Positions 1 to 5,493 of a DNA stretch of 13,764 nucleotides are shown piece after piece. The DNA is taken from positions 1 through 13,764 of the forward strand of contig CAKTWD010000034.1 of the NCBI GenBank assembly GCA_934630485.1, written 5' to 3'. Made by a program: the position numbers and the translations under genes. A model generated the notes under the pieces. It did not search any database. It was not told the origin of the DNA and worked only from the letters and a program-made list of their open reading frames with translations. The stretch comes from an uncultured Eggerthellaceae bacterium. Its GTDB lineage: Bacteria; Actinomycetota; Coriobacteriia; Coriobacteriales; Eggerthellaceae. The first letter of the stretch is position 1; every line of letters starts with the position of its first letter.

Positions 1-1
1 G

Positions 2-901
2 AAGATCATCGAGGCAAAGGCTGCCCTGCTGAACGACATCAAGCGTTCGGTCTACATCTACCGCTGCGACCTTGGCGGCTGCAACGGCTGCGAGATCGAG
101 ATCTTCTCGACCATCACGCCGGTCTTCGACGCCGAGCGTTTCGGCATCAAGAACACGCCGAGCCCCCGTCATGCGGACATCCTGGTGTACACGGGCGCGG
201 TCACGCGCGCAATGCGCATGCCCGGCATCCGTGCATATCAGGCAGCCCCCGATCCTAAGCTGGTCGTCTCTTACGGCGCTTGCGGCTGCACCGGCGGCAT
301 CTTCCACGACAACTACTGCACGTGGGGCGGCACCGATCAGCTGTTCCCGGTTGACGTGTACATCCCCGGTTGCCCGCCGACTCCGGCTCAGACCATCTAC
401 GGTTTTGCCATCGCCCTTGGCCTGCTGGGCCAGAAGCTCAAGCACAAGGACGAGATCGAGACCGTTGCCAACACCGCCAAGCTGGCTTATGCCGACATCC
501 CGTACAAGGTGCGCACTACGCTCGAGCGCGAGGCGCGTCTGTACTCGGGTTATGCCATGGGCCACGACCTTGGTGACGAGTTCCTGAAGTCCATTCAGGC
601 CAGCCAGGACGCTTTGGCCAACATCGCCGAGCTTATCGCCGCCGAGAAGGACCCGCGTAAGGTCGAGGTGTTCAACCACCTGCGCGACACCCTGCTCGAG
701 ATGGTTGTTGCACCTGGTCAGGAGGACGCCAACATCAGCGCCGGCATCCGCACGGTCACGGCTCCTATTGGCTCGATGAACGGTATCTACGGCGGTATCG
801 CCCAGGGTACTGCTCATGCCAATTCCGAGGACGAGGTTGCCAAGTTCCTGGCCGAGCATCCGCAGCCCGAGCCTGAACCTGCACAGGAAGAGGCGAAGTA
901 G
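2..901 (+). CDS. hycG: Hydrogenase-3 type small subunit HycG, 5' partial
   Basis: This is the electron-transferring [NiFe]-hydrogenase small subunit of a formate-hydrogenlyase-like complex, of the NuoB/20-kDa family, which should sit at the membrane and carry one 4Fe-4S cluster next to the large subunit. The frame is open from the window edge, so the true start lies upstream; 299 codons are visible. A CxxC pair sits at bases 80-91 (GGCNGCE), a third cysteine at 281 (SYGACG) and a PGCPP motif around 365-379, together the four expected cluster ligands. The stretches DAERFGIK, PSPRHADIL and FTGAVTRAMR-like text match what I recall of E. coli HycG closely, starting near its residue 22. The C terminus continues about 64 residues past the E. 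coli end and finishes in a Pro/Glu tail (PEPEPAQEEAK). hycH and hycI follow. Identity is very secure; the role of the tail is unknown. Confidence 0.95.
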   Translation, partial: KIIEAKAALLNDIKRSVYIYRCDLGGCNGCEIEIFSTITPVFDAERFGIKNTPSPRHADILVYTGAVTRAMRMPGIRAYQAAPDPKLVVSYGACGCTGGIFHDNYCTWGGTDQLFPVDVYIPGCPPTPAQTIYGFAIALGLLGQKLKHKDEIETVANTAKLAYADIPYKVRTTLEREARLYSGYAMGHDLGDEFLKSIQASQDALANIAELIAAEKDPRKVEVFNHLRDTLLEMVVAPGQEDANISAGIRTVTAPIGSMNGIYGGIAQGTAHANSEDEVAKFLAEHPQPEPEPAQEEAK

Positions 902-947
902 TCTCGCGTTGAGCGGGGTCTTTAACGGACTCATCTAGTTCGAACGG

Positions 948-988
948 AAGGGGCGGGCTTGTCAAGCGCAGGCCTGCCCCTTGATTTT
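948..988 (+). terminator. Stem-loop between hycG and hycH, attenuator-like
   Basis: An 11-bp stem pairs 948-958 (AAGGGGCGGGC) with 972-982 (GCCTGCCCCTT), with one G-U pair and a 13-base loop, followed by GATTTT. It lies 46 bases after the hycG stop and ends just before the hycH ribosome binding site (GAGGAG at 991). Since hycH and hycI are expected to be cotranscribed with the structural genes, it may act as a partial terminator or a processing or stabilising hairpin. The short T run makes full termination uncertain. Confidence 0.55.
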
Positions 989-1001
989 GTGAGGAGTTGC
1001 C

Positions 1002-1517
1002 ATGGGCATTGCGGCGTCACCTGCAGCGCAGGCTGCAATGAACGAGCGCCACGCTCAGCAAGAATCGCGCATCTGCGGCCCCCTTGCAGGCGAAGCGGGC
1101 GAGCCGCGCGTGGTTTTCTACAAGCTGACCATGCGTTTCGTCGATACCGAGAAGGACACCTCGAAAGAGGCGGCCGATATTTTGTACTACGCCGTCGCCG
1201 TGGGCCACAACACCGGCATGTGCGATTGCCTCGAAGAAGAGCTTGCCTGCACTCAGGCGGAGTACCGCCGAATCACGGAGCTTTTCCCCGAAGGCAAAGC
1301 GCGCTACAAAGTGGAGGGAATCCTTCGCTGCGACGAGATCGTTGTGGACAACACGCACGTCGCCGTGCTTGACGAGCCGGTTCATCAACTTGCGCAGCAT
1401 TATGCGAACGACGCCGACCATACGACTGAAGCTGCATGGCTTGCGCACTTCGCCGAGATGATCGACGCGATCAAACGCAACCCGAACGTTTACTACATGG
1501 GAAGGCTGAGGCGCTAA
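1002..1517 (+). CDS. hycH: Formate hydrogenlyase accessory protein HycH
   Basis: HycH is a small cytoplasmic protein needed for assembly of hydrogenase 3 in E. coli; its exact biochemical step is poorly defined. The 171 residues match the family in several blocks: VVFYKLTMRFVD near residues 37-48, YYAVAVGHNTGMCDCLE at 62-78, the KVEG and DEIVVDNTHV region at 103-120, and a C-terminal NVYYMGRLR. E. coli HycH is about 136 residues; the excess is an N-terminal extension of about 35 residues rich in Ala, Gln and Glu. The ATG at 1002 is chosen because GAGGAG lies 5 bases upstream; the alternative ATG at 1038 has no such site. Cysteines at 74, 76, 83 and 110 cluster in the middle, and whether they bind metal is unknown. 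The stop overlaps the hycI start (TAATG), indicating translational coupling. Confidence 0.9.
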   Translation: MGIAASPAAQAAMNERHAQQESRICGPLAGEAGEPRVVFYKLTMRFVDTEKDTSKEAADILYYAVAVGHNTGMCDCLEEELACTQAEYRRITELFPEGKARYKVEGILRCDEIVVDNTHVAVLDEPVHQLAQHYANDADHTTEAAWLAHFAEMIDAIKRNPNVYYMGRLRR

Positions 1518-1972
1518 TGGGTAAGAAGTACGTGTTCACAGTTGGCGCCGTGCTGCGCGGAGACGACGCGTGTGGCCCTATGCTCTCGAAGATGATGGAG
1601 CAAAACCCCATCGAGGGTTGGGACCACATCGACGGCGAGATGACGCCTGAGAACTACATCGGCGTCATCAAGCGCGAAAATCCCGACAAGGTTGTTTTGG
1701 TTGACGCTGCTCAGATGGGTCTTGAGCCAGGCGAAATGCGTCTGCTGAACCGCGACGACGTGGTGGCGAATTACATGGTCACCACGCACTCCATGCCGCT
1801 GACGTATTTGATCGACGAGATCAAGGCCTACTGCGGCGAGCTGCTGTTCATTGGCATCCAGCCTGCTCAGCTTGAGTTCTTCGCGCCCATGACGCCCGAG
1901 GTTCTTGCGTCGGTCGAGCGCGTGTACGAAGCGGTCAAGGCCGAGGACTTCTCGGAGATTCAGCCGGCGTAA
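1517..1972 (+). CDS. hycI: Hydrogenase 3 maturation endopeptidase HycI
   Basis: HycI is the nickel-sensing protease that removes the C-terminal peptide of the hydrogenase large subunit (HycE) once the NiFe site is loaded, allowing the subunit to close and join the complex. The 151-residue protein is near the E. coli length (156). The three residues expected to contact nickel are present: Asp17 (RGDDACGP), Asp63 (LVDAAQMG) and His91 (TTHSMP). The GIQP motif near 113-116 is also typical. The frame stays open upstream to 1436, but the start at 1517 fits the homologue N terminus, has GAGG at 1508-1511 and overlaps the hycH stop by one base. The usual Gly-Asn after the first strand is Gly10-Ala11 here, and DDG is DDA. 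It is the last gene of the hydrogenase operon; the substrate HycE should lie upstream of the window. Confidence 0.92.
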   Translation: MGKKYVFTVGAVLRGDDACGPMLSKMMEQNPIEGWDHIDGEMTPENYIGVIKRENPDKVVLVDAAQMGLEPGEMRLLNRDDVVANYMVTTHSMPLTYLIDEIKAYCGELLFIGIQPAQLEFFAPMTPEVLASVERVYEAVKAEDFSEIQPA

Positions 1973-2066
1973 TTCGAAGCTTGGCGAAAAGCGCGATTCG
2001 CAAGGCTGGAGCGACGGGCGTTGAGCCTGTCGAATGGCCGTGGCCTCTCTGCCAAGGTTGTGTGAG

Positions 2067-2104
2067 GGCGGTTCCGTTTTGGCGGAACCGCCTTTGTCAT
2101 TTTA
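2067..2104 (+). terminator. Rho-independent terminator after hycI
   Basis: A perfect 10-bp stem pairs GGCGGTTCCG (2067-2076) with CGGAACCGCC (2083-2092) around a TTTTGG loop, followed by TTTGTCATTTT. It lies about 95 bases after the hycI stop and before the separately promoted ABC-F gene, so it should end the hydrogenase operon. The T tract is interrupted, so efficiency is uncertain. Confidence 0.75.
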
Positions 2105-2108
2105 TAAT
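2079..2108 (+). promoter_or_regulatory. Putative promoter of the ABC-F gene
   Basis: A perfect TATAAT lies at 2103-2108. Eighteen bases upstream is TTGGCG (2079-2084), a four-of-six match to the -35 consensus. The predicted transcript start, near 2115, gives a leader of about 30 bases and then a clear ribosome binding site (AAGGGG at 2132-2137). The -35 element falls in the loop and 3' arm of the terminator hairpin. Confidence 0.5.
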
Positions 2109-2143
2109 CGCAGTCGAATAAGACGATTCACAAGGGGTAACGC

Positions 2144-3952
2144 ATGGCGTTTTTGCTTGGTTGCGAGAAGATCGGGGTCAATTTCCCCACGAAGACGGTG
2201 TTCGGCGACGTGTCGCTTGGCGTTGATGAGGGTGCCCGCATCGGCATTGTCGGACGCAACGGCGACGGCAAGTCCACGTTGCTGTCGCTTCTTTCCGGAA
2301 GACTCGAGCCCGATTCGGGCCGCGTCGTCCGCACGCGCGACGTCACGGTGGGCGTGCTGGGTCAGACCGACGACCTCTCTGACGACGCCACCGTTTATGA
2401 ATCGGTTGTCGGCGATCTACCCGAATACGAGTGGGCGGGCGATGCCGAAATCCGCGCGATCATTGATGGCCTGATCTCCGACATTCCTTGGGAGGGCCTT
2501 GTCGGCCAGCTTTCCGGCGGCCAGCGTCGCCGCGTCGACCTTGCGCGCCTTCTGGTGGGTAAGTGGGACGTTCTTATGCTGGACGAGCCCACCAACCATT
2601 TGGACGTTCGCGCCATCAACTGGCTGGCTCAGCATCTGAAGAACCGCTGGCGCCCCGGTCAGGGCGCTTTACTGGTGGTCACGCATGACCGCTGGTTCCT
2701 TGACGAGGTCTGCCTTGACATGTGGGAAGTGCACGACGGCATCATCGAGCCGTTTGAAGGCGGCTTCTCGGCTTACATCATGCAGCGCGTCGAGCGCGAC
2801 CGCGTGGCGCGCGTTACCGAAGAGCGCCGTCAGAACAAGATCCGCCGCGAGCTTGCATGGCTTTCGCGCGGCGCGCAGGCTCGCTCCACCAAGCCGAAGT
2901 TTCGCATCAAGGCAGCTCAGGACCTTATTGCCGACGTGCCGCCGCTGCGCAACTCGCTTGAGCTGCAGCGTATGGCTGTGGCTCGCTTGGGCAAGGAGTG
3001 CGTCGACCTTGAGAACGTGGCAGTAAGCTACGACAATTCCGACAAGCTGGTATTCCACGACGTCACCTGGAACATCGGCCCTGGCGACCGTGTGGGCATT
3101 CTGGGCGAGAACGGTGCCGGCAAAACCACCCTGCTGCGCACGATCGAGGGCCTGATCACGCCCGTGCGCGGCCGCGTGAAAATCGGCAAGACCGTGAAAT
3201 TCGCCGTTTTGTCGCAACATTTGGACAACCTGACCAAGCTGGGCAACGACCGCGTTCGTCAGGTGGTTGGCCGCTACACCACGCGCGTCATGCTTGACGG
3301 CAAAGAACAAACGCCCGGCGATCTTCTTGAGCGCTTGGGCTTCACCAAGGCCGATCTGAACGAGCCGGTTTGCGATCTATCCGGTGGTCAGAAGCGCCGC
3401 CTAGCCTTAATGATGATCTTGCTTGACCAGCCTAACGTGCTGATCCTGGACGAGCCAGGCAACGACCTTGACGTCGATATGCTTGCGGCAGTTGAGGACC
3501 TGCTGGATGGTTGGCCCGGAACGCTCATTCTGGTCACGCATGACCGCTACCTGATGGAACGCGTGACCGACAACCAGTATGCCCTGATCGGCGGAGTTGT
3601 GCGTCATCTGCCTGGCGGTGTTGACGAGTACTTGCAGCTTGAGGCCGAGCATCATGGCGCGGTGAAGCAGGCTAAGGAAATGGCCAAGGCCGCTTCCGAC
3701 GCCGCGAAGCCCGTGGGCGGAGGCTTGTCGAACAACGAGATGCGTGCGCTGAAGAAGCAGGTGGCTTCGATCGAGCGCAAGATGCGCACCCTGGAAGGGA
3801 AGATCGAAGACGCCAAGCAGGCTATGTTCGATATCGATCCCACCGACTTCGTGAAGCTTGGCGAAGCTCAGCAGAAGATAGACGACCTGAAGGCGCAGCT
3901 AGAAGAGCTGGAAATGGAATGGCTGGAAGCTTCCGAGAAACTTGAAGGCTAA
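2144..3952 (+). CDS. ABC-F family ATPase, Uup-like
   Basis: This is a soluble tandem-ATPase ABC protein of the ABC-F class, lacking membrane segments; family members act on ribosomes or, for Uup, in DNA-related or translational quality control. The 602 residues contain a first nucleotide-binding domain with Walker A at 37-45 (GRNGDGKST), signature LSGGQ at 123-127 and Walker B DEPTNHLD at 147-154. An interdomain linker at about 205-280 is rich in Arg and Lys. The second domain has Walker A at 321-329, signature at 412-416 and DEPGNDLD at 436-443. Residues about 530-600 form a charged coiled-coil C-terminal domain, the Uup hallmark. The second Walker B region reads EPGND rather than EPTNH, which I recall as common in actinobacterial Uup-type proteins. 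It is monocistronic with its own promoter and nothing nearby suggests antibiotic resistance. Family is certain; the exact function is not. Confidence 0.9.
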   Translation: MAFLLGCEKIGVNFPTKTVFGDVSLGVDEGARIGIVGRNGDGKSTLLSLLSGRLEPDSGRVVRTRDVTVGVLGQTDDLSDDATVYESVVGDLPEYEWAGDAEIRAIIDGLISDIPWEGLVGQLSGGQRRRVDLARLLVGKWDVLMLDEPTNHLDVRAINWLAQHLKNRWRPGQGALLVVTHDRWFLDEVCLDMWEVHDGIIEPFEGGFSAYIMQRVERDRVARVTEERRQNKIRRELAWLSRGAQARSTKPKFRIKAAQDLIADVPPLRNSLELQRMAVARLGKECVDLENVAVSYDNSDKLVFHDVTWNIGPGDRVGILGENGAGKTTLLRTIEGLITPVRGRVKIGKTVKFAVLSQHLDNLTKLGNDRVRQVVGRYTTRVMLDGKEQTPGDLLERLGFTKADLNEPVCDLSGGQKRRLALMMILLDQPNVLILDEPGNDLDVDMLAAVEDLLDGWPGTLILVTHDRYLMERVTDNQYALIGGVVRHLPGGVDEYLQLEAEHHGAVKQAKEMAKAASDAAKPVGGGLSNNEMRALKKQVASIERKMRTLEGKIEDAKQAMFDIDPTDFVKLGEAQQKIDDLKAQLEELEMEWLEASEKLEG

Positions 3953-3957
3953 AGATA

Positions 3958-4107
3958 ATGAAGCGCTGCTCTTTGCTGATTGCTTTTGCTGGTGCGCTCG
4001 TATTTGTCGGGGCGGGTGTTCTTCGGTCAGATTTCTTACAGGACAACGCTATCGCTTCGTTCCACAGGTCGCGTTGGCGGCTTCCTGCGCGATGTCCTCT
4101 TTCATAG
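3958..4107 (+). CDS. Possible 49-residue membrane-anchored small protein
   Basis: A short frame begins 5 bases after the ABC-F stop with GAAGG 9 bases upstream. Its first 22 residues (MKRCSLLIAFAGALVFVGAG and on) look like a signal anchor or signal peptide: a basic start and a hydrophobic run. The remaining 27 residues are Arg- and Ser-rich and have no recognisable motif. The last 59 bases overlap the 3' end of the convergent Rrf2 gene, where the reading frame may be fortuitous. No homologue is recognised and it may be chance. Confidence 0.2.
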   Translation: MKRCSLLIAFAGALVFVGAGVLRSDFLQDNAIASFHRSRWRLPARCPLS

Positions 4108-4525
4108 GAATGAGATTTGAAAACGACGTTTGCGCCAGGTCGGCCAGGGTGACGCCGTCAACGTAATTCTCGATGACCTCGTCAAGGCCCGCCCAAAATG
4201 CTACGGTCGAGCACATGCTTTCGCGCGGGCACATATCGTCAAGGCCGGCGCAAGCAACGGGGGCGGTGGTGCCCTCGGCGGCGCGGATGACGTCGCCTGC
4301 CTTGATGCTTGCAGCTTCGCGAGCCAGACGGTAGCCGCCGCCGTGGCCGCGCACGCTTGCCAGCAAGTTGGCCTTCACCAGCGTGTGAGCAAGCTGTTCC
4401 AGGTATTTCAGCGAGATGTTCTCGGAATCGGCCACCTGGCGCAGCGTGACTTTCGCGCCTTCGCCCGAGGCGGCAACGAAGATCATAAGGCGCAGTGCGT
4501 AGCGACCCTTGCTAGTGATAAGCAT
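4049..4525 (-). CDS. Rrf2-family transcriptional regulator, probable Fe-S sensor of suf
   Basis: This 158-residue protein is an Rrf2/IscR-type DNA-binding regulator. Its N terminus (MLITSKGRYALRLM) and winged helix at about 25-70, with the family block GGYRLAR at 63-69, are typical. Three cysteines, Cys92, Cys99 and Cys105, lie in the dimerisation-helix loop with C-x6-C-x5-C spacing, the position that binds an Fe-S cluster in IscR, NsrR and related proteins. It is divergent from sufC with a 200-base shared intergenic region, so control of suf by cluster status is the natural inference, as with IscR or actinobacterial SufR. The open frame reaches back to 4594, but the ATG at 4525 is chosen because it gives the family N terminus and has AAAGGGG 8 bases upstream. 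Whether it represses or activates cannot be read from sequence. Confidence 0.88.
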   Translation of the reverse strand: MLITSKGRYALRLMIFVAASGEGAKVTLRQVADSENISLKYLEQLAHTLVKANLLASVRGHGGGYRLAREAASIKAGDVIRAAEGTTAPVACAGLDDMCPRESMCSTVAFWAGLDEVIENYVDGVTLADLAQTSFSNLIPMKEDIAQEAANATCGTKR

Positions 4526-4533
4526 TCGTTTCG

Positions 4534-4540
4534 CCCCTTT
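4534..4540 (-). promoter_or_regulatory. Ribosome binding site fixing the Rrf2 start
   Basis: Read on the minus strand this is AAAGGGG, 8 bases before the ATG at 4525-4523. It supports that start over the in-frame upstream ATG at 4594, which would add 23 residues foreign to the family. Confidence 0.7.
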
Positions 4541-4626
4541 TTCAGCCGGTTCGTGGACTTTTGGAAGCGGTCCCCACCTGCGGTTTGCCCGCATTGTGAC
4601 GCGGGTTGTTCGCCTACCGCTTAATT

Positions 4627-4641
4627 CTAGTATTTTACTAG
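4627..4641. promoter_or_regulatory. Perfect palindrome, candidate Rrf2 operator 1
   Basis: CTAGTATTTTACTAG is a perfect inverted repeat (6-bp arms, 3-base AT centre) located 7 bases upstream of the sufC -35 hexamer. On the minus strand it contains TAAAAT and overlaps TAGAAT, both possible -10 elements for the Rrf2 gene. A dimeric Rrf2 protein bound here could affect sufC and repress its own gene. The operator assignment is inferred from position and symmetry only. Confidence 0.5.
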
Positions 4642-4648
4642 GGAAAGG

Positions 4649-4676
4649 TTGACTATTCCCCCATGAAGCCTATCTT
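4649..4676 (+). promoter_or_regulatory. Putative suf operon promoter
   Basis: TTGACT (4649-4654) and TATCTT (4671-4676) are separated by 16 bases and resemble housekeeping sigma -35 and -10 elements. The surrounding 4621-4725 stretch is clearly more AT-rich than the genes. The predicted start near 4683 leaves a leader of about 43 bases, with AGGAAAA about 8 bases ahead of the sufC ATG. Confidence 0.6.
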
Positions 4677-4681
4677 AAACC

Positions 4682-4696
4682 CTAGTCAATTTATAG
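4682..4696. promoter_or_regulatory. Degenerate palindrome, candidate Rrf2 operator 2
   Basis: CTAGTCAATTTATAG matches the upstream perfect palindrome at 10 of 15 positions, keeping the CTAGT left arm and TAG right end around an AT-rich centre. It covers the predicted suf transcript start, a classic repression position. The two sites begin 55 bases apart and bracket the core promoter. Similarity could be partly due to local AT-richness. Confidence 0.35.
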
Positions 4697-4725
4697 AGTT
4701 TCACGATTAGAACAGGAAAAGCCAA

Positions 4726-5484
4726 ATGACGAGAGATGCTTTGCTGGCTATTCAAAACCTCTCCGCTTCCGTGGATGAGAAACCCATCCTCGACGGCGTC
4801 AACCTTGAAGTCGCGCAGGGCGAGGTTCATGTTCTCATGGGCCCCAACGGCGCTGGCAAGTCCACCATGGGCCACGTTGCCATGGGCGACCCCACTTACA
4901 CCATCACCGACGGCAAGATCATCTTCGATGGCGTCGATATCACCGACCTTACCCCCGACAAGCGCTCGCGCGCGGGCCTGTTCCTGAGCTTCCAGGCGCC
5001 GGTCGAGATCCCGGGCGTGCCGCTGTCCAGCTTCCTGCGCGCCACGCTTGAGGGCCGCGAGGGCATGAAGATGAAGAACAAGGAGTTCCGCAAGCGCATC
5101 AAGTCGCTGGCCGAGGAGCTTGACTTCGGCACCGAGTGGCTCGATCGCGAGCTTGGCGTTGGCTTCTCGGGCGGCGAGAAGAAGAAGGTCGAGATGCTCC
5201 AGCTGCTTCTTCTGCAGCCGAAGCTGGCCATCCTTGACGAAACCGACTCGGGCCTGGACGTTGACGCCCTGTCCGTCGTTTCCAAGGGCATGGAGGCCTA
5301 TCGCGAGTCTTGCGACGGCACCCTGCTCATCATCACGCATAACACGCGTATCCTCGAGCACCTTGATGTCGACCGCGTCCATGTCATGCTGGGCGGCCAC
5401 ATCGTTGCCGAGGGCGATGCCGACATGATCGCAAACATCGACGCCAACGGCTTCGAGCAGTTCATGACCGACGCCCAGAACTAA
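4726..5484 (+). CDS. sufC: Fe-S assembly ATPase SufC
   Basis: SufC is the cytoplasmic ABC-type ATPase of the SufBCD scaffold; ATP binding drives its dimerisation and the conformational change of SufB-SufD that allows cluster assembly. The 252 residues match the usual family length. Walker A is at 39-47 (GPNGAGKST), a Q-loop at about Gln90 (LSFQAP), the SufC-type signature FSGGEKKK at 147-154, Walker B with the SufC-diagnostic DETDSGLD at 171-178, and the switch histidine at 205 (ITHNTR). It is the first gene of the operon and is separated from sufB by 9 bases. SufC coming first, before sufB, differs from the B-D-C order I recall for mycobacteria. Confidence 0.97.
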   Translation: MTRDALLAIQNLSASVDEKPILDGVNLEVAQGEVHVLMGPNGAGKSTMGHVAMGDPTYTITDGKIIFDGVDITDLTPDKRSRAGLFLSFQAPVEIPGVPLSSFLRATLEGREGMKMKNKEFRKRIKSLAEELDFGTEWLDRELGVGFSGGEKKKVEMLQLLLLQPKLAILDETDSGLDVDALSVVSKGMEAYRESCDGTLLIITHNTRILEHLDVDRVHVMLGGHIVAEGDADMIANIDANGFEQFMTDAQN

Positions 5485-5493
5485 GGGGCAACC

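Noticed and set aside
72..587. 171-codon plus-strand frame inside hycG
   Set aside because: Ser/Arg/Thr-rich out-of-frame shadow of hycG, which is open across the whole stretch and carries all cluster ligands.
2144..3952. ABC-F gene as an antibiotic resistance determinant
   Set aside because: The C-terminal coiled coil and overall layout fit the housekeeping Uup-like group; there is no leader-peptide attenuator or mobile element nearby.
4588..4605. Hairpin CCCGC/GCGGG in the Rrf2 leader as a riboswitch
   Set aside because: Only a 5-bp stem, with no further conserved structure matching a known riboswitch.
4683..4689. Mirror -35 (TTGACT on the minus strand) as the Rrf2 gene promoter
   Set aside because: No -10-like hexamer lies at 16-18 bases downstream on that strand; the repeat TTGACTA/TAGTCAA is more likely part of the operator pattern.
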